DNA from: Schlegelella_A sp965246805
Lineage (GTDB): Bacteria; Pseudomonadota; Gammaproteobacteria; Burkholderiales; Burkholderiaceae_C
Assembly: GCA_965246805.1 (NCBI GenBank)
Contig: CBDFFO010000009.1
Location: forward strand, 620,001-684,000
Length of the DNA stretch: 64,000 nt
Reading direction: 5' to 3'
The stretch's first letter is position 1; each line of letters opens with the position of its first letter. Made by a program: the position numbers and the translations under genes. Under the pieces are notes generated by a model, which saw only the letters and a list, made by a program, of their open reading frames with translations, ran no database searches and was not told where the DNA came from. Positions 17,013-25,023 of this stretch are shown here, one piece after another.

Positions 17013-17477
17013 ATGGCCATGAACTTAGCGTTGCGCGTCAACGGTTTGAACGACCTCTTCGAGCGTCTGCTGAAGAACTGGAGCGGATCGCTGCTGCTGC
17101 TGTTCCTCCGCTTTTACGTCGCGTGGGCGTTTTTCCATTCCGGGGTCTTGAAGGTGTCTAACTGGCCGGCAACGCTGGCGCTGTTTCATGACGAATACAA
17201 GGTGCCGGTGCTGCCTCCCGATCTCGCTGCTTATGTGGGCGCGTTTGGCGAACTGTTCTTTCCCGTTCTTCTGTTCGCCGGGGTGCTGACACGGCCAGCG
17301 GCCCTCGGCCTGTTCGCCGTGAACGCGATCGCCGTGATCAGTTATCCGCAGCTCTTCGGTTTCGAGTGTCCGGCGGCGATCAACCAGCACATCGACTGGG
17401 GAATGGCCTTGCTGCTGCTTGCCGCATTCGGCGCGGGACGGTTCTCGCTCGACACGCTCTTCGCAACCAAGCGTTGA
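17013..17477 (+). CDS. DoxX family membrane protein
   Basis: A 154-residue inner-membrane protein with four hydrophobic helices of the DoxX family (LLLLFLRFYVAWAFFHSGVL; AYVGAFGELFFPVLLFAG; GLFAVNAIAVISYP; GMALLLLAAFGAG). It is the usual fourth gene of DUF2282/DUF692/DUF2063 operons. Its role is not settled; redox or quinone-linked functions have been proposed for DoxX relatives. ATG 17013 and ATG 17019 are both possible starts; neither has a strong ribosome binding site. Confidence 0.85.
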   Translation: MAMNLALRVNGLNDLFERLLKNWSGSLLLLFLRFYVAWAFFHSGVLKVSNWPATLALFHDEYKVPVLPPDLAAYVGAFGELFFPVLLFAGVLTRPAALGLFAVNAIAVISYPQLFGFECPAAINQHIDWGMALLLLAAFGAGRFSLDTLFATKR

Positions 17478-17639
17478 GCTGCGCGGCCCGCCCCGCACAC
17501 AGCGCCGGTGGCCGAAGGCGCGCACCCGCTGTCGTCGCCCAAGCATCGGTGAGCAGGCCAGCGGCGCCTTCATGGGCAGCCGCATCGGATTGAAGGTCGC
17601 GCCATTTGGCGACGAGGCGCTAAACCACAGGAGCATTCA

Positions 17640-18956
17640 GTGCAAACAAGACGTTCGGTCATCATCGTTGGCGGCGGCTTTGCAGGCACTGCGGTAGCGC
17701 GGGCTCTGGCCGATCGCTTGCCCGAAGACGTCGTCCTGACGCTCGTATCCGAAGAAAGCTACACCACCTTCAACCCGCTGCTGGCCGAGGCGGTCGGGGC
17801 ATCGATCTTTCCCGAGCAGGTCGTGGCACCGCTGCGCGAACTGCTGATGCCTCACGCCCGCTGCCGATTCGTCATGGGACGCGTCACGCATGTTGATCTG
17901 ACCTCGCGCCGCCTTCGCTGCGGCACCCTGGGCGGCGATCGCGAGATGGCGTTCGACCATCTCGTTCTGGCTTTCGGCAACCGCGCGAAGATCGACCTGC
18001 TGCCCGGGATGGCGGACCACGCGCTGCCTTTAAAGACTGTCGGCGACGCGATGGAAATCCGCAATGCGGTGCTGCGTCGGCTGGCTCGGATCGAACTGGA
18101 GACCGACCCGGCGTTGCGATCCGCGCTGGGTCATTTCGTCGTCATCGGCGGCGGCTTCTCGGGTGTCGAAGTGGCCGGTGAGCTGGTCGACTGCCTGGCC
18201 AGCATCCGTCGCTACTATCCGCAAGTGCAACTGGACGAGCTGAAGGTGACCTTGCTGCATGACGGCGACCGTCTGCTACCCGAACTTCCGGCGCCGCTCG
18301 GCGCGTCCGCGTTGAAGTCCCTGAGGGGCCGCGGTGTCGATGTGCGGTTGTCCACCCGCGCTTCGGCGATCTCCGCGCAGGGTGTAGACCTTGCAGGCAA
18401 CACGATGGCGGCTCGCACCGTCGTCAGTACGATCGGTACGCAGCCCAACATCCTGACGTCCGCGCTGGGGCTGTCAACCGAACGTGGGCGAATCACGGTT
18501 CGCGGCGATCTCGCAGTGCCCGGGCACCCGGGCATCTGGGCTTTGGGAGATTGCGCGGCGGTACCGAACGCATTCGACAATCAGACCTCACCTCCGACCG
18601 CGCAGTTCGCGGTCCGTGAAGGCGACCTGCTTGCACACAACCTGCTCCAGTCGTTGAGCGAACAGCCGACCCGAGCGTTCAGCCACCGAGCACTTGGGTC
18701 GATGGCATCAATCGGCCACCTTAAAGGCGTGGCGCAAGTGTTCGGACTGTCGCTCTCGGGACTGCCGGCATGGTTGCTGTGGCGGGCCTACTATCTCTCG
18801 CAGATGCCCACGCTGGGGCGCAAGATCCGAATCTTTGTCGAGTGGACCTGGGGCATGTTCTTCCCCGCCGACATCACCCACCTGCGGTTCACCGCCAGTC
18901 GCGAACTGCTGGACCTGGAGCTCGCATCGGCGCCGCCAGTTTCGAAGAGGCCCTAG
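17640..18956 (+). CDS. NDH-2-like NAD(P)/FAD oxidoreductase
   Basis: A 438-residue flavoprotein of the type II NADH dehydrogenase family. It has GGGFAG near residue 10 (FAD), a second GGGFSG near 165 (NADH), and WALGDCAAVP near 300, followed by a C-terminal region (SGLPAWLLWRAYYLSQMPTL) that would attach it to the membrane surface. GTG is the start codon. It lies 162 bases after doxX on the same strand and may be part of the same transcript. In this context it could move electrons between NADH and the quinone pool or DoxX; no specific substrate can be assigned. Confidence 0.8.
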   Translation: MQTRRSVIIVGGGFAGTAVARALADRLPEDVVLTLVSEESYTTFNPLLAEAVGASIFPEQVVAPLRELLMPHARCRFVMGRVTHVDLTSRRLRCGTLGGDREMAFDHLVLAFGNRAKIDLLPGMADHALPLKTVGDAMEIRNAVLRRLARIELETDPALRSALGHFVVIGGGFSGVEVAGELVDCLASIRRYYPQVQLDELKVTLLHDGDRLLPELPAPLGASALKSLRGRGVDVRLSTRASAISAQGVDLAGNTMAARTVVSTIGTQPNILTSALGLSTERGRITVRGDLAVPGHPGIWALGDCAAVPNAFDNQTSPPTAQFAVREGDLLAHNLLQSLSEQPTRAFSHRALGSMASIGHLKGVAQVFGLSLSGLPAWLLWRAYYLSQMPTLGRKIRIFVEWTWGMFFPADITHLRFTASRELLDLELASAPPVSKRP

Positions 18957-18960
18957 GCAA

Positions 18961-19149
18961 ATGCACGACGAGTTCATCGGCTTGGCGACATGGCTCTGGG
19001 CAGCGCTTCTCGTGGGCATCATCGGCGCCGCATGGTGGGCGAGTCGTCGCAGCGGAACGAGGCGACGACTCGACGCCCAGGAAGTGTTGGCGCAGCGGGC
19101 GGATGCCCGACACGAAAGCCCTGAAACTCGACACCAAGGCGGCGCGTGA
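18961..19149 (+). CDS. Small single-pass membrane protein
   Basis: A 62-residue protein starting four bases after the flavoprotein stop. One transmembrane helix covers about residues 8-27 (LATWLWAALLVGIIGAAWW), followed by a basic, hydrophilic tail. I do not recognise a family. Its tight spacing suggests it is the last gene of the bufferin-flavoprotein unit. Confidence 0.55.
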   Translation: MHDEFIGLATWLWAALLVGIIGAAWWASRRSGTRRRLDAQEVLAQRADARHESPETRHQGGA

Positions 19150-19251
19150 CCTTTTCTTCGGCTCCGGTCGACCCTCACAAACTTTGCACCTCGATTTCCC
19201 CAAGATTTCCACAGGGTTACGCACTTCCGTTCCAGGCTGCGGCTTCACACA

Positions 19252-19571
19252 ATGCAGCGGATGGATGACGAATACACGGTGACGCTGGCCAACACGCGAC
19301 TGAGTTCGGATCAGCGTGAGCAGGCTCTTTCCCGCTTTCGGGGAAGCTCGAGGAGCGTCTGGGCTCGGCCCACGACGTGTGCGAAGCGAAGCGGGCGAGC
19401 GACGCCGCGCTGGCGGCAGCGCCGCGCGTCGGCAATCAAGCACTCGACCGCTGGCTGAACGCCTTTTCGGCGGCGTACTTCTATGCGCGCTCCGATCGCT
19501 TCCACGAACTGGTCGAGTTCCGCGTGCAAGTGCGCGGTCGCGACAGCGGTCAGGCGTCTGTCTCGCGTTGA
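19252..19571 (+). pseudogene. Frameshifted small gene of unknown function
   Basis: Two overlapping frames join into one coherent, GC3-rich protein of about 105 residues. The first frame runs from ATG 19252 (MQRMDDEYTVTLANTRL) to about 19338. The reading then continues in another frame (GKLEERLGSAHDVCEAKRAS) to TGA at 19571. The switch falls at the run TTCGGGGAAG (19337-19346), where gain or loss of one base would restore it. The family is not recognised. It lies 32 bases from the insertion sequence. Confidence 0.5.
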
Positions 19572-19602
19572 GGTGCCGTTGATTGATCGCGGCCGATGCG
19601 AC

Positions 19603-19629
19603 TGGTCTTGCCCCTGCATAACCGGACAC
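19603..19629 (+). repeat. IS terminal inverted repeat, orfB end
   Basis: Begins TGGTCTTGCCCC and ends ACCGGACAC; preceded by the target duplicate GCGAC (19598-19602). It pairs with the repeat at 20949-20976. Confidence 0.85.
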
Positions 19630-19632
19630 AGC

Positions 19633-20562
19633 CTATTCGCAATGTAGCGCCGGATGTTCGAGTTGAGCGCGGCGCGTCTGCTCAGCCCGTTGTAGCCTGA
19701 ACTGGCGCGGCGATCGCATCTTCAGACTCGAGTGAGGATGGACCTCGTTGAAGTGTTCGAAGGCAGCAGCGAGCTGGGCCAGCACTGTTGGCGCGTTGCT
19801 CAGGTCCATCCTGCTCTCATAGTCGCGGCGGAACGTGTTGACGAAGCTCTCGGCCATGCCGTTGCTCTGCGGGCTGCAGACGGGCGTGTTGATCGGTATC
19901 AGGCCGAGCGACCTGGCGATGCGCCGCGTGTCGTGCGCGATGTAGGCGCCGCCGTTGTCCGTCAGGAACTCCAACCTGTGGCCAGCGGGCACGGCCTCCA
20001 CCGAGCCGAAGCGCTTCTCCACCGCCTCGATCAGCATCTCCCTGACTGGTTCGCCAGGAAGCCCCTTGCCCTCCCACGCCCGGAAGGCCAGGATCTCGCG
20101 GTCACAGCAGTCCTTTGCGAACGTGGCGGTGACGGTCTGACCGGAGTCGCACTTGATCTCGAAGCCGTCGGAGCACCAGCGGGTGTCGCTCATCGGTACG
20201 GCGACGACGCCTTTGTGCGGCCGGCTCGAACGAGCACGCTGCGGCGCCTTCGGCAGCAGCAAGCCATTGCCAGCCATCACGCGATAGGCGCGCTTGGGGT
20301 TCACGCGTGGCGTGGCGATCGGACGCTGCTGGTTCACCAGCGCGCAGGCGCGCCTGTAGCCGTAGCTGGGCAGCTCGGCGATCTGCGCACGGATCTCGGC
20401 CAGCAACTCGCTGTCACTTCGCGGGGTGCGCCGGGTTCGCCCGTCGAGCCATGCGAACGGTCTGCTCTTGCGGGCCTGCACGTTCGAGCGCGCCAGGCCG
20501 AGCGCCTCGCACACGGGCTTCACTCGCCGTCCCCGGGCAACAAGGGCGAGCGCGCAATCCAC
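19633..20562 (-). CDS. IS2-like transposase OrfB (DDE integrase domain)
   Basis: About 309 residues downstream of the frameshift site. The HTH_21-like segment (ELPSYGYRRACALVNQQ) precedes an rve integrase core with the catalytic triad: Asp in WCSDGFEIKCDSG, Asp in LTDNGGAY and Glu in NGMAESFVNTF. The ending (RSPRQFRLQRAEQ) is typical of the IS2 group. It is expressed as a fusion with OrfA by -1 frameshifting at 20562-20570; the open frame reaches back inside orfA without a convincing start of its own. Confidence 0.9.
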   Translation of the reverse strand: MDCALALVARGRRVKPVCEALGLARSNVQARKSRPFAWLDGRTRRTPRSDSELLAEIRAQIAELPSYGYRRACALVNQQRPIATPRVNPKRAYRVMAGNGLLLPKAPQRARSSRPHKGVVAVPMSDTRWCSDGFEIKCDSGQTVTATFAKDCCDREILAFRAWEGKGLPGEPVREMLIEAVEKRFGSVEAVPAGHRLEFLTDNGGAYIAHDTRRIARSLGLIPINTPVCSPQSNGMAESFVNTFRRDYESRMDLSNAPTVLAQLAAAFEHFNEVHPHSSLKMRSPRQFRLQRAEQTRRAQLEHPALHCE

Positions 20563-20912
20563 TTTTTTTCGGTGGCGTACTCCACGGCCTCCTTCAAGAT
20601 CTCGTTCTCGAGGGTCTTCTTGCCGAGGATGCGTTGCAGCTTGGAGATCTCGGTGCGCGCGGCCGCCAGCTCGGAGGCAGGCACCACGGCTTCGCCGGCC
20701 TGCACCGCGGTCAATGCGCCTTGACGCTCGAGCTTGCGCCACTGGAACAGCAGGCTCGCCGCGACTCCCTCGGTCCTGGCCACGAGCGAGACGCTCATGC
20801 CGGGCTCGTAGGTCCGCCTCACCAGCGCCTCCTTCTCGATGAGGGACCAGCGCCTCCGGCGCGGGTCCCTCATGACTACCTCGATCGTCTCGCTATGTCT
20901 AGTCGTATTCAC
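20520..20912 (-). CDS. IS2-like transposase OrfA (HTH protein)
   Basis: A 130-residue DNA-binding part of the transposase: a helix-turn-helix (MSVSLVARTEGVAASLLFQW) followed by a leucine-zipper-like helix (AARTEISKLQRILGKKTLEN). GTG 20912 is chosen because AGGAG lies seven bases upstream; an internal ATG follows at MRDPRRRRW. It overlaps the orfB frame by 43 bases. Confidence 0.88.
   Translation of the reverse strand: MNTTRHSETIEVVMRDPRRRRWSLIEKEALVRRTYEPGMSVSLVARTEGVAASLLFQWRKLERQGALTAVQAGEAVVPASELAAARTEISKLQRILGKKTLENEILKEAVEYATEKKWIARSPLLPGDGE
20562..20570 (-). other. Programmed -1 ribosomal frameshift site of the IS
   Basis: On the coding strand the sequence is GAAAAAAAG. In the orfA frame it reads A-AAA-AAG, a consensus slippery heptamer; slipping back one base enters the orfB frame (RKKV). 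Confidence 0.8.
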
Positions 20913-20948
20913 AGTCCTACTCCTATCCGTAAAGATAAGCGATGGACC

Positions 20949-20976
20949 GTGTCCGGTCATTCAGGGGGCCAGCTCA
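20949..20976 (-). repeat. IS terminal inverted repeat, orfA end
   Basis: On the minus strand it begins TGAGCTGGCCCCCTGAAT, close to the end sequence of IS2, and ends ACCGGACAC; followed on the + strand by the target duplicate GCGAC (20977-20981). Confidence 0.85.
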
Positions 20977-21005
20977 GCGACATCGGCGAGCCACCGCACG
21001 CGGTG

Positions 21006-21452
21006 TCACGACCCCGATTCGACGGGCTGGCGCCTGAGCGGAGCAGAGATCCGGTACACGCGCGATTCCTGCAGATCGACGAAGCAGTAGAACGGACGCG
21101 CGCCGTTGTAGCCGTTGCGCTCGTTTTTCTCGTCGATCGACATCTCGTAGGTGATCGCGGTCTCGCGCACGCCCCGGAACTTCACGACCTCCGTGCCGGA
21201 GCGGCGCACGACGACGATGCGTGCGACGTCGCCGAAGGTCAGCGCCGCGACCTCCTTGCACAGTCGCTTGCCGGCTCCTTGCATGGCGGGCGCGCCGACG
21301 ACGACCGGCGGTGGCGCGGCGGCCCACGTGGCCGGACCGTCGCGGGCGCATGGCCCTTGCTGAAAAACCACACCACGGACGCTCTCGCACCGCTGCACTT
21401 GGGCGTGTGCTGGAAACGCTAAAAGAGCGAGGGCGGAAAGGACCAGGCGCAT
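21006..21452 (-). CDS. Exported protein of unknown function
   Basis: A 148-residue protein with a clear signal peptide (VLSALALLAFPAHA, cleavage near residue 17). The mature part begins QVQRCESVRGVVFQQGPCA, similar to small DUF4124-like periplasmic proteins in which two N-terminal cysteines surround a short beta segment. Further cysteines lie in RLCKEVAAL and PFYCFVDL. No function can be named. Its stop lies 25 bases from the IS target duplication, so the IS landed just downstream and did not disrupt it. Confidence 0.7.
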   Translation of the reverse strand: MRLVLSALALLAFPAHAQVQRCESVRGVVFQQGPCARDGPATWAAAPPPVVVGAPAMQGAGKRLCKEVAALTFGDVARIVVVRRSGTEVVKFRGVRETAITYEMSIDEKNERNGYNGARPFYCFVDLQESRVYRISAPLRRQPVESGS

Positions 21453-21571
21453 AACGACCGCAGCGACAAACGCAAAGTGTCGTCGCTGGCCTCATCGCGG
21501 GTTCGCGGATAAGCGCGAACAAATACGCCTACATGGCGCGTTGGTGCAAGGCGTCAAGCCGAGCTTGACCG

Positions 21572-23644
21572 TCAGCGCCCGGTCATCTCCGTCACCAGCG
21601 CGTCGGCATGGTAGATCTTGCGCAGCGCTTCGAGAATGGCCCCGCTGTGCACGGCGACCGTTCGATTGACCGGCGCGTCGAAGCCGTAGGCGCCACCCAA
21701 CGAGTTGATGTTGCCGTCGAACACCAAACCGACGAGCGCGCCGTTGCGGTTGATCATCGGGCTGCCGGAGTTGCCGCCGATGATGTCGTTGTCGGTGACG
21801 AAGTTGAACGGCTGCGTCGGCGTCAGCTTCTCTTTCGAGGCGAGCCACGACGCCGGCAACGCGAACGGATCGGCGCCCGTGTTGCGATCGAATGCACCCG
21901 ACATCACGGTGTAGGGCGGCACCATCTTGCCCTGGTTCATCCAGCCCTTCACCTCACCGTACGACAAGCGCAGCGTGAAGGTCGCATCGGGGTAGACGCT
22001 GGTGCCGAGTTGCGCGAAGCGGGTCTGAGCGATCAGTTCGGCATTCTTCGCCTCGACCGATTCCACCTCGTTCTCGTAGCGCTTGCGAATCGCGCGAGCG
22101 GCCGGGTCGATGGCCACCACCATCTTGATGAACGGGTCGTCAGACTTGGCGATCGCGTCCTTGCCGCCGACCCAGAGGGTGCGGCGCGCGGCCACGTCGG
22201 CCAGCGTGGTGGATTTGATCGCGCGATCGGCGAACTGCTCGGGCGATTCCTTGCCGAGCAGTTGCTTCACGAACGGGTGATCGGGCCCGAGCCGCTCGCG
22301 CAGCCTGGTGAGCGCGTAGGTGAGCTTCACCTTCTCGAACGCCGGGTAGATCGGTGCCGACGAAAACAGGGCCTGCTCGATTTCCGGCCTGCGCGCTTCG
22401 CTGAATTCGGGCAGGCGCTGGCCGTTCGGCTTGGCCATTTCTTCGCTGCCACGCACCAGGATGCGCGCGAGGCCCACGTAACGCGTGAGGTACGAGCGCG
22501 TGAGCTCGATGCTTTCGTATTCGCCTTCGATGTCTCGGAACTGGGCTTGTGCCTTTTCGATCGCAGCCCACGGGTTGGCCTTGGCAGCGGGCAGCTCCGG
22601 GTGGGCCGCGGCAAAGGCCTTCAGCGCGTCTTCTTCGGCCCGCTTGGAGGCCATGAACGACGAGCTCTGCAACGCCTCGATCTCACCCTTCAAGACCTTG
22701 TAAGAGTTCTCCACGCCGAACAGCTGCGTGTGCGCCACGCGTTCCGATTCCGGGCTCTCGCTGCTGAACTGCGTGAGCAGGCCGCGATATTGCGCGAGGC
22801 CGAGCAAGCCGTGCAGCAGGCGCACGTCGCGCAAGGTCTCGAGCTGTGCGACGGTGAGCTGGCGTTGCGTCGAACCCGGGTGGCCGGTGACGATCGTGAG
22901 CTCGCCCGGCGCGGCGCCGTTCTTGCTGAACGGAAAATAATCCTTCACCACGGCCGGCTTGTCGTTCTCGTAGGCGCGCAGCATCGCCATGTCGAGGTCG
23001 TAGCGTGGGAAGTTGAAGTTGTCGGGATCGCCACCGAAGAAAGCGATCGCCGCTTCCGGCGCAAAGACGAGGCGCGCGTCACTGAAGCGGTGGTACTTGT
23101 AGATCTGGTAGACGCCGCCGTGGTACAGATCGACCATGTCGCAACGCGTCGTCGCCTTCTCGTCGCCGACGCAAGCCTGCGTGAGCCTGGCGCGGGTCGC
23201 GTTCATCGCCAGCTTGTAGGGCTCGCCATCGAGTCCCTTGGTGGCCGACTTGACGTCGGCCGTGACGTCGGTGATCTTCTCGAGCCGGTTCAATTCGATC
23301 TCGGGACAGCGCACTTCCTTGTCACGGGTGGTCGCGAGGAAGCCGGCCGCCACCATGTCGTTGGTCTTGGTCGAGAGCTGCTCGACACACGAGACCGCGC
23401 AGTGATGGTTCGTGAGCACGAGCCCGTCGGGCGACACGAACGAACCGGAACAACCGCCGGCGAGACGAACCGACGCACGCATTGCGCGGTCGACCCACGC
23501 GGCATCCGGCGAAAATCCATATTCGGCCTGCATCCTTGCCTTCGGCAGGTTATCGAGCGTCCACATGCCTTCGGCGGCGAATGCGGAGCCGCCGACGACG
23601 AACGATGTGGCGAAGGAAAAGGCAATCAGGACGGCTTTGCGCAT
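21572..23644 (-). CDS. S46 family serine peptidase (DPP7/DPP11 type)
   Basis: A 690-residue exported dipeptidyl-peptidase of family S46, which removes dipeptides from peptide N-termini in the periplasm. A signal peptide (FATSFVVGGSAFA) precedes the family start EGMWTLDNLP. The chymotrypsin-like triad is visible: His in GLVLTNHHCAVSCVEQL, Asp in NFPRYDLDMAMLRAY and Ser in GGNSGSPMIN. The middle of the protein is the helical domain typical of the family. The length matches characterised members (about 700). Substrate preference cannot be read from the sequence. It is divergent from the carbonic anhydrase gene. Confidence 0.92.
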   Translation of the reverse strand: MRKAVLIAFSFATSFVVGGSAFAAEGMWTLDNLPKARMQAEYGFSPDAAWVDRAMRASVRLAGGCSGSFVSPDGLVLTNHHCAVSCVEQLSTKTNDMVAAGFLATTRDKEVRCPEIELNRLEKITDVTADVKSATKGLDGEPYKLAMNATRARLTQACVGDEKATTRCDMVDLYHGGVYQIYKYHRFSDARLVFAPEAAIAFFGGDPDNFNFPRYDLDMAMLRAYENDKPAVVKDYFPFSKNGAAPGELTIVTGHPGSTQRQLTVAQLETLRDVRLLHGLLGLAQYRGLLTQFSSESPESERVAHTQLFGVENSYKVLKGEIEALQSSSFMASKRAEEDALKAFAAAHPELPAAKANPWAAIEKAQAQFRDIEGEYESIELTRSYLTRYVGLARILVRGSEEMAKPNGQRLPEFSEARRPEIEQALFSSAPIYPAFEKVKLTYALTRLRERLGPDHPFVKQLLGKESPEQFADRAIKSTTLADVAARRTLWVGGKDAIAKSDDPFIKMVVAIDPAARAIRKRYENEVESVEAKNAELIAQTRFAQLGTSVYPDATFTLRLSYGEVKGWMNQGKMVPPYTVMSGAFDRNTGADPFALPASWLASKEKLTPTQPFNFVTDNDIIGGNSGSPMINRNGALVGLVFDGNINSLGGAYGFDAPVNRTVAVHSGAILEALRKIYHADALVTEMTGR

Positions 23645-23848
23645 GGGGACTTTCTGGTGAGTGGTGGTGCCGCACGGGCTTTCGCCGCGCAGCTCGGCCG
23701 GGTTCTCGTCGACTCCGGCATCGTGTCGAAACGCACTCGCCGCGTCGGTCTGCAAACTATAGCGGCGCACGGAGCGGTTCCACACGGGGCTGCCGACGCG
23801 AGGCGGCACATCTTCGTACACTCGTTGCGAACCGCTTCCGGCCACGCG

Positions 23849-24523
23849 ATGCCCGACCCACTCGACGCTCTGCTGAAAAACAACCGGCGCTGGGCGTCCT
23901 CGCTCGAAGCCAAAACGCCCGGTTTCTTCACCAACCTGATGCAGTTGCAGGCGCCCCAATACCTCTGGATCGGCTGTGCCGATTCGCGGGTACCGGCGAA
24001 CGACCTCGTCGCGTTGCTCCCGGGCGAGCTCTTCGTGCATCGCAACGTCGCCAACGTCGTGGTGCATTCCGACCTCAACTGCCTCTCGGTGATCCAGTTC
24101 GCCACCGATGTGCTGAAGGTGAAGCACATCATCGTCGTTGGCCATTCCGGTTGCGGCGGTGTGATCGCGGCGATGCACGACCGCAGCATCGGGCTGGCCG
24201 ACAACTGGATCCGCCACGTGAAAGACGTCCGCAACCGCCATCGCACGTGGCTCGACACCATCGCCGAATCGCGCCGCGTCGATGCGCTCTGCGAATTGAA
24301 CGTGATCGAGCAGGCGCTCAACGTGTGCCAGACGACGGTCGTCGACGACGCCTGGGCGCGCGGCCAGTCGGTGGTGGTGCACGGCTGGGTCTACGGCCTG
24401 CACGACGGCCTGCTCGAAGACTTGACGATGACGGTCGACCACGCCGGCGAACTGGGCGCGGTCTACGAACGGGCGCTCGCGGCAGTGAAGCAACGCCACG
24501 AACGCGTCGCGATGTCAACGTGA
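23849..24523 (+). CDS. can: Beta-class carbonic anhydrase
   Basis: A 224-residue zinc enzyme interconverting CO2 and bicarbonate. Zinc ligands and the catalytic dyad are present: Cys43, Asp45 and Arg47 in CADSR, and His99 and Cys102 in GHSGCGG. HRNVANVV is also typical. The N-terminus MPDPLDALLKNNRRWA is close to E. coli Can. No strong ribosome binding site is seen before the ATG. Confidence 0.95.
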   Translation: MPDPLDALLKNNRRWASSLEAKTPGFFTNLMQLQAPQYLWIGCADSRVPANDLVALLPGELFVHRNVANVVVHSDLNCLSVIQFATDVLKVKHIIVVGHSGCGGVIAAMHDRSIGLADNWIRHVKDVRNRHRTWLDTIAESRRVDALCELNVIEQALNVCQTTVVDDAWARGQSVVVHGWVYGLHDGLLEDLTMTVDHAGELGAVYERALAAVKQRHERVAMST

Positions 24524-24641
24524 GCTGTCTGTTCGAACCGTGGACCGTCGGCCCCCCTGCATTGGATGTCAAGGTCAACGCGCGACACGCGCCGTTCGTT
24601 GAAAAACAATCGCCAACGACACACGCCTAAAGGCGCCTGAC

Positions 24642-24851
24642 ATGGACATGAAGATCGAAGAACTGGAAGCGCGCCTGGTCGCACACGGCATCGTGTTGCA
24701 AGCCATCGTTCGTCTGTTGCCCGAAGAGACGCGCGCCGAGTTGAAGGCCGCGGCCACCAGCGTCGACGACGAAGGCATGCAGGCTTCGAATCCCGACCCC
24801 CATTTGCGCGACATCGCGGCCGTGTTGCGCAGCATTCTCGAATTGGTCTGA
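24642..24851 (+). CDS. Small conserved-looking cytoplasmic protein
   Basis: A 69-residue protein with two predicted amphipathic helices (KIEELEARLVAHGIVLQAIV and LRDIAAVLRSILELV) and no signal peptide or cysteines. The family is not recognised. The codon use is typical of the neighbouring genes. It lies between the carbonic anhydrase and the DUF883-like gene on the same strand. Confidence 0.6.
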   Translation: MDMKIEELEARLVAHGIVLQAIVRLLPEETRAELKAAATSVDDEGMQASNPDPHLRDIAAVLRSILELV

Positions 24852-25023
24852 CCGGGTCGGCCCAAGCGCCGACAGGCATCGTCTGACGCCCATGCGGGAC
24901 GCCTTCCCACCGGAAGCGGTCGCCGACGGCGGATTGCCCACCCCGTTGCCGAGGTCCATCCTTGCAGCATCGTCCGGAGCGCATGCTGCCGACCGACCCT
25001 CACCGACCTCAAGGAGACTGCTT

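Larger units (their letters stand above)
19603..20976 (-). mobile_element. IS3 family, IS2-like insertion sequence (intact)
   Basis: A 1374-bp element bounded by imperfect inverted repeats (19603-19629 and 20949-20976, both reaching ACCGGACAC inward) and flanked by a perfect 5-base target duplication, GCGAC at 19598-19602 and at 20977-20981. It encodes orfA and orfB on the minus strand with an A7 slippery run at 20563-20569, the normal IS3-family way to make the OrfAB transposase. All parts appear intact, and the exact duplication suggests a fairly recent insertion. Confidence 0.95.

Noticed and set aside
21608..23848. A long + strand frame running into the carbonic anhydrase
   Set aside because: It is the complement of the S46 peptidase gene; only the part from ATG 23849 is a recognisable protein.
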